Positions 33,187 through 42,274 of a stretch of DNA of 42,540 nt are shown here, one piece after another. The position numbers and the translations under genes were made by a program. This DNA is from Candidatus Pelagibacter sp. (lineage in GTDB: Bacteria > Pseudomonadota > Alphaproteobacteria > Pelagibacterales > Pelagibacteraceae). The notes beneath the pieces were generated by a model that worked only from the letters and a program-made list of their open reading frames with translations, had not been told where the DNA came from and did no database searches. Numbering within the stretch: the first letter of the stretch is position 1; each line of letters starts with the position of its first letter. The stretch is taken from NCBI GenBank assembly GCA_028221385.1, contig JAOIRP010000004.1, positions 1 through 42,540 of the forward strand, in the 5' to 3' direction.

Positions 33187-33810
33187 ATGAAACAAATAAA
33201 TTCACAAAAAATTCAAATAAAATTGCGTAATAAATTCATAAAGTCTGGAGTGAAGATGATTGGCCCAGAAACAATTTTTTTTTCAGAAGATACAAAAATT
33301 GGAAAAAATGTAGTTATCAATCCATATGTTGTATTTGGAAAAAAAGTTAAGATTGGTAACAATGTAATCATAAATTCTTTTTCACATCTAGAAGATTGTA
33401 AAGTTGAAAATAAAGTAGACATCGGTCCTTATGCAAGAATTAGACCTGGCACTATATTAAAGGATGGATCAAAAATAGGAAACTTTGTTGAAGTAAAGAA
33501 AAGTATTGTAGGAAAAAAATCTAAAATTAATCATTTATCCTATGTAGGTGATACACAAATTGGCAAAGAGGTTAACATTGGAGCTGGAACAATCACTTGC
33601 AATTATGATGGAGTTAAAAAAAGCAAAACAAAAATTAAAAATAATGTTTTTATAGGGTCTAATTCATCTTTAGTAGCTCCTGTCACTATCAATGAAAATA
33701 GTATTGTAGGAGCAGGATCTGTTATCACAAAAAATATAAAGAAAAAATCTCTTGCTTTAACTAGAGCAAATCAAATTGAGATTAAAAACTATAAAAGGAA
33801 AAAGAGATAA
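33187..33810 (+). CDS. Stand-alone GlmU-type acetyltransferase domain
   Basis: This 207-residue left-handed beta-helix protein matches the C-terminal half of bifunctional GlmU. The entry to the helix is [10 protein letters not shown]; the active site contains [11 protein letters not shown] and H116 in NHLSYVGD (the catalytic His of GlmU), followed by [13 protein letters not shown]. The N-terminal uridylyltransferase domain is entirely missing; the gene begins just before the linker. It should acetylate glucosamine-1-phosphate. It is followed after three bases by glmS, the previous pathway step, which supports the assignment. The uridylyl step must be encoded elsewhere. Confidence 0.88.
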   Translation: MKQINSQKIQIKLRNKFIKSGVKMIGPETIFFSEDTKIGKNVVINPYVVFGKKVKIGNNVIINSFSHLEDCKVENKVDIGPYARIRPGTILKDGSKIGNFVEVKKSIVGKKSKINHLSYVGDTQIGKEVNIGAGTITCNYDGVKKSKTKIKNNVFIGSNSSLVAPVTINENSIVGAGSVITKNIKKKSLALTRANQIEIKNYKRKKR

Positions 33811-33813
33811 AAA

Positions 33814-35634
33814 ATGTGTGGAATTATAGGCATCACTAGCAGTAAACCAGTTTCATCTGCTATTATAAACTCATTAAGAAAATTAGAATATAGAGGCTAT
33901 GACTCTGCGGGTTTAGCCACTCTTTCTGGAGGAATAATTAATGAAGTGAAATCAGAGGGTAGAGTGGAGAATTTAGAAAAAAATATAGCCATAAAAAATA
34001 TGCAAGGTTCTGTTGGCATAGGACACGTAAGATGGGCAACACATGGTATACCAAATACAGTTAATGCTCATCCTCATTCCTCTAATAATGTTTCAGTAGT
34101 ACATAATGGAATAATTGAAAATTCTACAATTTTAAAAAAATTTTTAATAAGCAAAGGACATAAATTTAAATCTCAAACAGATACAGAGGTAATTGTCCAT
34201 CTTATTACAGAGTACTTAAAAGAAAATGATTTGAAAAATTCTATTATAAAAATGCTTAACCAACTTCATGGAAGTTTTGCATTGGGTATAATATTTAAAG
34301 ATCAACCAGATTTAATTGTAGGAGCAAGAAGAGGCTCTCCATTAGCTGTTGGCTATGGACCTAATGAAAATTATTTAGGGTCAGATTCTTATGCGCTTAA
34401 ATCAATGACTAACAAGATATCATATTTAAATGATGGAGAATTTTGTATCTTAAAAAAAAATTCAGTTGAATTTTTTAATGAAAAAGGTGTGAAGGTTAAT
34501 AAAAAAGTTTTAGAATTGTCCTCAAGTGAACAAGATTATGATAAGGGTGATTTTAAACATTTCATGGCAAAAGAAATTGAGGAACAGCCAACAACTCTCA
34601 AAAATTGTATAAAAGAATATATTGATAATATTAATAACGATATTAACATTTATAACTTTCCCTGGGATTTAAAAAAGATTTCTTCTATCACTTTAATTGG
34701 TTGTGGAACTGCTTATCATTCTTGTTTAATGGCAAAATATTGGTTTGAGGAACTTACATCATTAGATATTACAATCGATATAGCCTCAGAATTTAGATAT
34801 AGAAAAAACAGATTTAAAAAGGATAATTTATATGTTTTTGTTTCACAATCTGGAGAAACGGCAGACACTTACGCAGCTTTGGATTTATGTAATAAAAATA
34901 ACATGAAAACTTGTAGTGTTGTGAATGTTATTGAAAGCTCTATAGCAAGAGATGCAAATTTTGTTTTACCAATTCACTGTGGTCCTGAAATTGGAGTAGC
35001 TTCAACCAAGGCATTTTTGGGACAAATGCTTGTTCTTTATATATTTTCCTTAAAATTATCAGTTTTAAATAAAGATTTAAATAATAAGGCTTATGTTAGT
35101 AAAATTAAAGATTTAAAAAATTTACCAAAACTTGTTGAAGAAACTTTATTGACTGAAAGTCAAATACAATCAATATCAAGTACTTTTACAGATGCAAAAG
35201 GTTCAATGTTTTTAGGTAGAGGGTTCTCATACCCAATAGCCCTAGAAGGTGCACTTAAGTTAAAAGAGTTAGCCTATGTTCATGCAGAGGGATACCCAGC
35301 TGGAGAAATGAAACATGGTCCATTAGCCTTAATAGAGGATGGAATGCCTGTAGTTGTATTAGCTCCAAGAGATAACTACTACCAAAAAACAATCTCAAAC
35401 ATGCAAGAAGTTATTGCAAGGGGAGCAAAAGTTTTATTAATCACAAATAAAAGTGAAGATGAAGTATTGTCAGAAAATATTTGGCAAACTATTGAAGTTG
35501 AAAGCACCAATGATGATTTACTTCCATTTTTATTAACAATTCCTTTACAAAAACTAGCTTATTACTCAGCTCTTAAAAAAGGCTATGATATTGATAAGCC
35601 TAGAAATTTAGCCAAATCGGTTACTGTTGAATAA
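33814..35634 (+). CDS. glmS: Glutamine-fructose-6-phosphate aminotransferase
   Basis: This 606-residue enzyme makes glucosamine-6-phosphate, the entry to peptidoglycan and LPS amino sugars. MCGIIG exposes the N-terminal Cys nucleophile after Met removal. GHVRWATHG and the SIS-domain motifs CGTAYHS, VSQSGETADT and the C-terminal AKSVTVE are all standard. The length equals the usual 608 or so. It lies three bases downstream of the GlmU-type acetyltransferase gene in one operon. The leader shows no sign of a glmS ribozyme. Confidence 0.96.
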   Translation: MCGIIGITSSKPVSSAIINSLRKLEYRGYDSAGLATLSGGIINEVKSEGRVENLEKNIAIKNMQGSVGIGHVRWATHGIPNTVNAHPHSSNNVSVVHNGIIENSTILKKFLISKGHKFKSQTDTEVIVHLITEYLKENDLKNSIIKMLNQLHGSFALGIIFKDQPDLIVGARRGSPLAVGYGPNENYLGSDSYALKSMTNKISYLNDGEFCILKKNSVEFFNEKGVKVNKKVLELSSSEQDYDKGDFKHFMAKEIEEQPTTLKNCIKEYIDNINNDINIYNFPWDLKKISSITLIGCGTAYHSCLMAKYWFEELTSLDITIDIASEFRYRKNRFKKDNLYVFVSQSGETADTYAALDLCNKNNMKTCSVVNVIESSIARDANFVLPIHCGPEIGVASTKAFLGQMLVLYIFSLKLSVLNKDLNNKAYVSKIKDLKNLPKLVEETLLTESQIQSISSTFTDAKGSMFLGRGFSYPIALEGALKLKELAYVHAEGYPAGEMKHGPLALIEDGMPVVVLAPRDNYYQKTISNMQEVIARGAKVLLITNKSEDEVLSENIWQTIEVESTNDDLLPFLLTIPLQKLAYYSALKKGYDIDKPRNLAKSVTVE

Positions 35635-35669
35635 TTAATAAACTCTGCTAAAACACTTCTAGGTTGAAT

Positions 35670-37049
35670 ATGAAAAATTGGAAATTAAATAGCTGGAGAA
35701 ATTATCCTGTAAAACACATTCCGGAATATCCGGACAAAAAAGAATTAGATGGAGTACTTAGTAAAATAAATAATTTTCCTCCACTAGTTTTTGCAGGTGA
35801 AACACGACATTTAAAAGAACAACTTTCAGAAGTAGTAGATGGTAAGGCATTTTTACTACAAGGTGGTGATTGTGCAGAAAGTTTTGCAGAGTTTCATCCA
35901 GATAACATCAGGGATTCATTTAAATTAATACTTCAAATGTCTTTGGTATTGACTTATTCAGCATCTTTACCAGTAATTAAATTAGGAAGAATTGCAGGTC
36001 AGTTTTCTAAACCAAGAAGCTCACCAATAGAAAATATTGATGGAGTGGAGCTGCCTAGTTATCTAGGTGATAATATTAATGGAATTGAATTTAATGAAAA
36101 ATCAAGAGTCCCTGATCCTAAGAGATTGTTTAAAGCATATTCTCAATCAGCTTCAACTCTTAATCTTATAAGAGCATTTTCACATGGTGGGTTTGCAGAC
36201 CTTAAAAAAGTTCATACTTGGAACTTAGGCTTTATTAAAAAAACTCCAACAGCTAAAAAGTTTAAAGAGCTGGAGGATAAAATAGCTGATGCATTAGCAT
36301 TCATGGATGCGTGTGGAATAAATTCAGATTTTAATAGAAGATTAAAAACAGTTAATTTTTGGACATCACATGAAGCACTATTATTGCCCTTTGAACAAGC
36401 AATGACAAGAATAGACTCTACAACAGGCGAACACCATGACACTTCTGCTCACTTTGTATGGATTGGTGATAGAACAAGACAATTAGATGGTGGTCATGTA
36501 GAATTTTGCAGAGGTATAGAAAACCCAATAGGAATTAAATGTGGTCCAACTTTAAAAAGTGAAGATTTAATTAATTTATGTAATAAAATTAATCCCAAAA
36601 ACGAAAAAGGCAAAATTACATTAATTTCTAGATTTGGTCATGAAAATGTAGAAAAATTTTTACCTAAATTAATTAGATCAATTAAAAAAGAAGGTTTAAA
36701 TGTAATTTGGTCATGTGACCCAATGCATGGTAATACAATAAAATCTACCTCTGGTTACAAAACCAGACCATTTAACAATGTTGTTAAGGAAGTGAAAAAT
36801 GTTTTTGAATGTCACCAAAGTGAAGGTAGCTTTGCTGGTGGATTACACATAGAAATGACCGGTCAAGATGTAACAGAATGTACTGGTGGTGCCCAAAAAA
36901 TATCTGATCAAGATTTATCTGCTAGATACCATACTCACTGCGATCCAAGACTCAATGCAAATCAAGCACTAGAACTTGCTTTTTTAATTTCAGATGAAAT
37001 TAAAAAAAATGCGACATATTCAAAAAACAACATTAAAGCGGCATCTTAA
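35670..37049 (+). CDS. 3-deoxy-D-arabino-heptulosonate-7-phosphate synthase, type II
   Basis: This enzyme condenses PEP and erythrose-4-phosphate in the first step of aromatic amino-acid synthesis. It is the plant/mycobacterial (AroA-II) type: WRNYPVKHIPEYPD, FLLQGGDCAESFAEF with the metal-binding Cys, KLGRIAGQFSKPRS, and WSCDPMHGNT. ATG 35670 (459 residues) is preferred; a TTG at 35664 would add two. The gene stands 35 bases after glmS and 40 bases before nadE. Confidence 0.95.
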   Translation: MKNWKLNSWRNYPVKHIPEYPDKKELDGVLSKINNFPPLVFAGETRHLKEQLSEVVDGKAFLLQGGDCAESFAEFHPDNIRDSFKLILQMSLVLTYSASLPVIKLGRIAGQFSKPRSSPIENIDGVELPSYLGDNINGIEFNEKSRVPDPKRLFKAYSQSASTLNLIRAFSHGGFADLKKVHTWNLGFIKKTPTAKKFKELEDKIADALAFMDACGINSDFNRRLKTVNFWTSHEALLLPFEQAMTRIDSTTGEHHDTSAHFVWIGDRTRQLDGGHVEFCRGIENPIGIKCGPTLKSEDLINLCNKINPKNEKGKITLISRFGHENVEKFLPKLIRSIKKEGLNVIWSCDPMHGNTIKSTSGYKTRPFNNVVKEVKNVFECHQSEGSFAGGLHIEMTGQDVTECTGGAQKISDQDLSARYHTHCDPRLNANQALELAFLISDEIKKNATYSKNNIKAAS

Positions 37050-37051
37050 AC

Positions 37052-37070
37052 AATTGTATTAAATACAATT
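37052..37070. repeat. Perfect 19-base palindrome before nadE
   Basis: AATTGTATT (37052-37060) and AATACAATT (37062-37070) are perfect inverted repeats around a single A, in the 40-base gap between the DAHP synthase and nadE. It has the symmetry of a dimeric-repressor operator. Its weak AT-only stem, followed by TTCGTTT, makes it a poor terminator. Confidence 0.5.
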
Positions 37071-37089
37071 TCGTTTAAATTTTATTATT

Positions 37090-37827
37090 ATGAAAGTATC
37101 TGAAAAAATACAATTTATAAGCAATTGGATAAAAAATTATGCTGAGTCAATGCCGAGTAAAGCTGAGTCATTAGTTATTGGTGTATCAGGTGGAATAGAC
37201 TCTTCAGTTTCAAGCACTCTAAGTGCCATGACGGGTTTAAAAACTATTGTTTTATCAATGCCAATTAAACAAAAATCTACACAACATGATTTAAGTCTTA
37301 AACACCAAGAGTGGTTAATTAAAAAATTTAAAAACGTCGAGGCTCACACATTAAATTTAGATAATTTATTTGAGTCATTTGAAAATAGTATGAAAAAATT
37401 TGATAGTGACCATGGCATGGCAAACTCAAGAGCTAGACTTAGAATGACAACACTTTACCAGGTGGCCGCAGCAAACAAAGGAATTGTTGTTGGTACAGGA
37501 AATAAAGTAGAAGATTTTGGAGTTGGTTTTTATACAAAATACGGAGATGGCGGGGTTGATATATCTCCAATTGCAGATTGTAATAAAACTGATGTTTGGG
37601 AAATTGGAAAAGAATTAAATATTTTGAAGGAAATTATTGATGCGGCACCAACAGATGGTCTTTGGGATGATGGAAGAACCGACGAAGGACAGCTAGGGTT
37701 AAAATATAGTGAATTGGAAGAGGCAATGAATAATATTAACTCTTCAAATCGTGAAAAATACGAAAAAATAAGAAAATTGAATTTGCATAAAATGGAGCCT
37801 ATTCCAGTATGCAAGATTCCAAACTAA
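37090..37827 (+). CDS. nadE: Ammonia-dependent NAD+ synthetase
   Basis: This 245-residue ATP-pyrophosphatase-fold enzyme completes NAD synthesis by amidating deamido-NAD. SGGIDSS at 33-39 is the PP-loop; GTGNKVEDFGVGFYTKYGDGG carries the substrate and lid residues; ISPIADCNKTDVW follows. No N-terminal glutaminase domain is present, so ammonia is the direct donor. It is a little shorter than E. coli NadE. A 19-base palindrome directly upstream may be its operator. Confidence 0.94.
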   Translation: MKVSEKIQFISNWIKNYAESMPSKAESLVIGVSGGIDSSVSSTLSAMTGLKTIVLSMPIKQKSTQHDLSLKHQEWLIKKFKNVEAHTLNLDNLFESFENSMKKFDSDHGMANSRARLRMTTLYQVAAANKGIVVGTGNKVEDFGVGFYTKYGDGGVDISPIADCNKTDVWEIGKELNILKEIIDAAPTDGLWDDGRTDEGQLGLKYSELEEAMNNINSSNREKYEKIRKLNLHKMEPIPVCKIPN

Positions 37828-37872
37828 TCAAATAGATTCACAAATCTACAATTAAAGTATATTTCTATAACA

Positions 37873-39234
37873 ATGAATAAAGATATTTTTTTAACAAATA
37901 ATTTAAGTAACAAAAAAGAAAAATTTGTTCCTTTAAATGAAAAAAAAATTGGAATGTATGTATGTGGACCGACAGTTTATGATAATCCACATATAGGTAA
38001 TGCGAGACCATTAGTTATTTTTGATATCTTGTTTAAAGTTTTAAAATTTAAGTATGGTAAAAATGCTGTTACATACATTAGAAACATTACAGATGTAGAT
38101 GATAAAATCATTAAATCATCTTTAGAAAAAAATATTCCAATTGTTGAATTAACAAAAAACATAATCGAAAGTTTTACAAATGATTGTAATTATTTAAATT
38201 GTGAAACTCCATCAGAACAACCTAAGGCGACAGATCATATTGATTTAATGATTAAAATGATCTCTGAACTTATTGAGAAAGGTTTTGCTTATGAAAATAA
38301 TAATCATGTGTATTTTCAAGTTAATAAATTCAAAGATTATGGAAAATTATCAAATAAAAAATTAGAGGATTTGATTGCTGGATCAAGAGTTGAAGTTTCA
38401 GAAAATAAGAAGAGTCCTGAAGATTTTGTATTATGGAAACCATCAACTGATGACGAACCTTATTGGGAATCCCCATGGGGAAAAGGAAGACCTGGATGGC
38501 ACTTAGAGTGCTCTGCTATGTCAAAAAAGTTTTTAGGAAATGAATTTGATATTCATGGGGGTGGTATTGATTTACTTTTTCCACATCATGAAAATGAAAT
38601 AGCCCAATCTAGATGTGCAAATGATACCAAAACATTTGCCAATTATTGGATACATAATGCATTTATTACTATGTCAAATGAAAAAATGTCAAAATCTCAA
38701 GGAAATATTTTAAAGATTAAAGATTTTAAAAATAAAACTAATGGACAAGTATTAAGACTAGCTCTTATGAGTGCGCATTACAAACAACCATTAGATTGGA
38801 ATGACAAACTTTTAGAAGACTGCAAAAATACTATTGAAAAATGGTATGAGCTTTATTTACCCGTGAAAAATCCATCAAAAATCTCTGATGATATACTTTT
38901 ACCTTTATATGATGATATGAACACTCCAGGTTATATTGCCAATTTACACCAACTTTATGACAAAGCGCTAAAAGGACAAGATGATGAAAAAAAAATATTT
39001 ATTTCAGCATGTAACTTTATTGGTCTGTTAACCGAAACTAGAGAAGAGTGGCTTAAATTTAAAAAGAAAAAATCATTAATTAGTGAAGAAGATATTCGAA
39101 AAAAAATTGCATTAAGAGACAAAGCAAGAGAAGACAAGGATTATACAAAATCTGATTTAATTAGAAATGAACTTTTAGATAAAGGTGTTTTAATAGAAGA
39201 TAAAGATGGTAAAACAGTTTGGAAATTTAAATGA
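37873..39234 (+). CDS. cysS: Cysteinyl-tRNA synthetase
   Basis: This 453-residue class I synthetase charges tRNA-Cys. HIGN at 40-43 is the HIGH motif and KMSKS lies at 271-275. The zinc site, which selects cysteine, is formed by C31 (YVCGPTVYD), C213 (HLECSAMS), H238 and E242 (PHHENE). It overlaps cimA by four bases (ATGA), so the two are cotranscribed. Confidence 0.96.
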   Translation: MNKDIFLTNNLSNKKEKFVPLNEKKIGMYVCGPTVYDNPHIGNARPLVIFDILFKVLKFKYGKNAVTYIRNITDVDDKIIKSSLEKNIPIVELTKNIIESFTNDCNYLNCETPSEQPKATDHIDLMIKMISELIEKGFAYENNNHVYFQVNKFKDYGKLSNKKLEDLIAGSRVEVSENKKSPEDFVLWKPSTDDEPYWESPWGKGRPGWHLECSAMSKKFLGNEFDIHGGGIDLLFPHHENEIAQSRCANDTKTFANYWIHNAFITMSNEKMSKSQGNILKIKDFKNKTNGQVLRLALMSAHYKQPLDWNDKLLEDCKNTIEKWYELYLPVKNPSKISDDILLPLYDDMNTPGYIANLHQLYDKALKGQDDEKKIFISACNFIGLLTETREEWLKFKKKKSLISEEDIRKKIALRDKAREDKDYTKSDLIRNELLDKGVLIEDKDGKTVWKFK

Positions 39235-40832
39235 GCAAAGAACAACTTTATATATTTGATACAACACTTAGAGATGGTGCCCAAACACAAGGAGTTGATT
39301 TTTCAGTGGATGACAAAGTAAAAATTGCTTCAGCATTGGATAACTTAGGTGTTGATTACATCGAAGGTGGATGGCCTGGAGCAAATCCTACCGATACTGA
39401 ATTTTTTCAAAATAAACATAACTTTAAAAACTCAATATTAACATCATTTGGTATGACTAAAAAAACTGGTCGGAGTGCTGATAACGATCCTGGGTTGTCT
39501 GCACTTTTAAATTCGAATACACCAGCAGTTTGTTTAGTGGGTAAATCATGGGATTTTCATGTTGATATTGCTTTAGGTATTTCTAACGAAGAAAATTTAG
39601 AAAATATAAGTGAAAGCACAAAACACTTTGTTAAAGAGAAAAAAGAGTTCATGTTTGATGCAGAACATTTTTTTGATGGATATAAAGCAAATTCAAAATA
39701 TGCTCTATCTTGTCTTAAAGCCGCTTTTGATCAAGGCGCAAGGTGGATAATTTTATGTGACACTAATGGTGGAACATTACCTCATGAAATTAGCAAAATA
39801 GTTAATGAAGTAATTAAAGTTATTCCAGGTAAAAATTTAGGAATACACGCACATAATGATACAGGCAATGCTGTTGCAAATTCATTAGCAGCGGTTTGGG
39901 CTGGCGTAAGACAAGTCCAGGGAACTATTAATGGTTTAGGTGAGAGATGTGGAAATGCAAATTTAATGTCTTTAATTCCAACTTTTTTTTTAAAGAACGA
40001 TTTTGCTTCAAAATTTGAGGTGAAAATTAAACCACAAAATATTAAAAATCTAACGCAATGCTCAAGACTTTTAGATGAAATTTTAAATAGAAAACCTAAT
40101 AAACATTTACCATATGTTGGTGCAGCAGCATTTTCACATAAAGGAGGCTTACATGTTTCTGCTGTTCAAAAAGATCCAAAAACTTACGAACATATAAATC
40201 CTGAAGAAGTAGGTAACTCAAGAAATATTGTCGTTTCTGATCAATCAGGAAAATCTAATATAATTTCAAGATTAAAAACTATTGGTATTGAAATAGAAGA
40301 AAGTGACTCAAAAATTAAAAAACTTCTCGAAGAAGTTAAAGATAGAGAGTTTATTGGTTATAGTTATGACGGAGCTGATGCTTCGTTTGAACTTTTAGCA
40401 AGAAGAATTATTGGGGAGATACCAAGATATATTTCAATTAAAGAATATGATGTTTCTGTTAAAAAAAACTCATCTGGAAAAATTATCTCATCTGCAAAAG
40501 CTCAATTAGAAGTTGATGGTAAAAAGATTGTTTGTGAAGGTGAAGGTAATGGACCAGTAAATGCATTGGACAATGCTATTAGACAAAATATAGATAAATT
40601 AAATAAATATTCTAAATATTTAAAAGATCTTAAATTAGTTGATTATAAAGTTAGAATTTTAAATACAGGAACTGAGGCTGTAACTAGAGTTTCAATAGAA
40701 AGTACAGACTCAAAAGGAAAAAGTTGGTTTACTATTGGTGTGTCAGCAAATATTATTGATGCATCTTTTAAGGCACTAATTGATAGTTTAGATTATAAAC
40801 TTTTCAAAGATAATGCACCAGCAAGTCTTTAA
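39231..40832 (+). CDS. cimA: (R)-citramalate synthase
   Basis: This 533-residue DRE-TIM metallolyase condenses pyruvate with acetyl-CoA to citramalate, an entry to isoleucine that needs no threonine deaminase. DTTLRDGAQTQGVDFSVDDK and EGGWPGANPTD are CimA rather than LeuA versions. HAHNDTGNAVANS carries the metal-binding His pair and GLGERCGNANL follows. The C-terminal third is the LeuA-type regulatory domain, normally the isoleucine or leucine feedback site. Shares a base with the next start (TAATG). Confidence 0.93.
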   Translation: MSKEQLYIFDTTLRDGAQTQGVDFSVDDKVKIASALDNLGVDYIEGGWPGANPTDTEFFQNKHNFKNSILTSFGMTKKTGRSADNDPGLSALLNSNTPAVCLVGKSWDFHVDIALGISNEENLENISESTKHFVKEKKEFMFDAEHFFDGYKANSKYALSCLKAAFDQGARWIILCDTNGGTLPHEISKIVNEVIKVIPGKNLGIHAHNDTGNAVANSLAAVWAGVRQVQGTINGLGERCGNANLMSLIPTFFLKNDFASKFEVKIKPQNIKNLTQCSRLLDEILNRKPNKHLPYVGAAAFSHKGGLHVSAVQKDPKTYEHINPEEVGNSRNIVVSDQSGKSNIISRLKTIGIEIEESDSKIKKLLEEVKDREFIGYSYDGADASFELLARRIIGEIPRYISIKEYDVSVKKNSSGKIISSAKAQLEVDGKKIVCEGEGNGPVNALDNAIRQNIDKLNKYSKYLKDLKLVDYKVRILNTGTEAVTRVSIESTDSKGKSWFTIGVSANIIDASFKALIDSLDYKLFKDNAPASL

Positions 40833-41557
40833 TGTCGTTTAATAATATTTCATTTATTTTACATCAGCCACAATTATCAGAGAATATAGGAGCCTGTGCT
40901 AGAGCAATAAAAAATTTTAATTTTAAAAAATTAGTTATTATAAAACCAAGGCCAATTTTTCCTAATGATAAAATTTTAGCAACATCTGTAGGCGCAAAAG
41001 ATATAATTAGAAATAGTAAGGTGTATGAAAATTTAGAAATAGCTGTTAAGAAAGTAGATATTGTAATTGCCACCTCTGCTAGATTTAGAAATAAAAATAT
41101 TAAACATATTAGACTAGACGATTTAATAAAAATTGATTTTAATAAAAAGATTGCTTTTATGTTTGGGTCAGAAGCTTCTGGTTTATCAAATAATGAAATA
41201 AGTTACGCAAACTATACGATGCAAATTCCAACAAACCCTGAGTTTAAATCCTTAAATTTGTCTCACAGTGTTATAATTATAGCTCATGCAATATCAAAAA
41301 TTATAAATTTGAAAAGCTCAAAATATTCAAAGTCTAAAAAAGTATCTTTAGCTAGTAAAAAAGAAATTCAAGCAATGACTAATTTATGTGTAAAAAAATT
41401 AGAAGAAAAAAATTTTTTTAAACAAGTAGAAAAGAAACCTATAATGTTAGAAAATTTAAGAAGTATTTTTTATAAAATGGAGCTATCTGACAAAGAAACT
41501 CGTATTTTATCTGGTGTATTTGCTAGTTTGGCTAAAAAAGGTTCATTGACAAAATAA
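40832..41557 (+). CDS. trmJ: SpoU-family RNA 2'-O-methyltransferase (TrmJ-like)
   Basis: This 241-residue SPOUT methyltransferase begins with FILHQPQLSENIGACARAIKNF, the first motif of the family, followed by FMFGSEASGLSNNEI (motif 2) and IPTNPEFKSLNLSHSV (motif 3), which together form the SAM-binding trefoil knot. The long C-terminal tail resembles TrmJ, which methylates position 32 of several tRNAs; another tRNA or rRNA target cannot be excluded. It lies between cimA and rpsD. Confidence 0.87.
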   Translation: MSFNNISFILHQPQLSENIGACARAIKNFNFKKLVIIKPRPIFPNDKILATSVGAKDIIRNSKVYENLEIAVKKVDIVIATSARFRNKNIKHIRLDDLIKIDFNKKIAFMFGSEASGLSNNEISYANYTMQIPTNPEFKSLNLSHSVIIIAHAISKIINLKSSKYSKSKKVSLASKKEIQAMTNLCVKKLEEKNFFKQVEKKPIMLENLRSIFYKMELSDKETRILSGVFASLAKKGSLTK

Positions 41558-41585
41558 TGAGTAAGTTTATAAACCCTCCTATTAA

Positions 41586-42203
41586 ATGACAAAAAGAATT
41601 AGCTCTAAACATAAAATAGATAGAAGATTAAAAATTAACCTATGGGGTCGACCTAAAAGTCCCTTTAACACTAGAGCATATGGTCCAGGTCAACACGGCC
41701 AAGCTAGACAAGGCAAACCTTCAGATTATGGAATTCAACTTCAGGCTAAACAAAAGCTTAAAGGATATTATGGAAATATTAATGAGAGACAATTTAGAAA
41801 TATTTATAAAAAAGCTGCAATGCAAAAAGGTGATACTGGTGAAAATTTAATTGGTTTACTTGAAAGAAGACTTGATGCGGTAGTTTACAGAGCAAGATTC
41901 TCAACTACAATTTTTTCAGCAAGACAACTTATTAATCATGGACATGTAAAAGTAAATGGAAAAAAAGTTAATATAGGAAGCTATGTAGTTAAAGAAGAAG
42001 ATACAATAGAAATTAGAGATAAATCGAAACAATTAGCATTTATTGATATTGCTCTGGCTAACAAAGAAAGAGAAACTCCTGAATATATTCAATTGGATGA
42101 AAAAAATAAAAAAGTTAAATTTGTTAGAACACCAAAATTTGAAGAAGTTCCTTACCCAGTTATTATGGAACCCAATCTTGTAATTGAATATTATTCAAGA
42201 TAG
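41586..42203 (+). CDS. rpsD: 30S ribosomal protein S4
   Basis: This 205-residue S4 is complete: YGPGQHGQ and [17 protein letters not shown] in the N-terminal domain, then the S4 RNA-binding domain ([37 protein letters not shown]). It nucleates 30S assembly on 16S rRNA. The N terminus lacks the zinc-binding Cys set of some S4 forms. It stands alone rather than in the alpha operon, as in many alphaproteobacteria. A 10-base palindrome, GTTTATAAAC (41565-41574), lies in the 28-base leader. Confidence 0.97.
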   Translation: MTKRISSKHKIDRRLKINLWGRPKSPFNTRAYGPGQHGQARQGKPSDYGIQLQAKQKLKGYYGNINERQFRNIYKKAAMQKGDTGENLIGLLERRLDAVVYRARFSTTIFSARQLINHGHVKVNGKKVNIGSYVVKEEDTIEIRDKSKQLAFIDIALANKERETPEYIQLDEKNKKVKFVRTPKFEEVPYPVIMEPNLVIEYYSR

Positions 42204-42274
42204 ATCATTATTTACCATTTCATCTAACATTTTAGTTGTTTAAATTTTTTTATATTTAATTACTGTGTGAAGTG

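Noticed and set aside
41558..41585. GTTTATAAAC palindrome as an S4 autoregulatory site
   Set aside because: It is a 10-base AT-rich palindrome, which occurs easily by chance at this composition, and there is no pseudoknot-like leader as in known S4 control.
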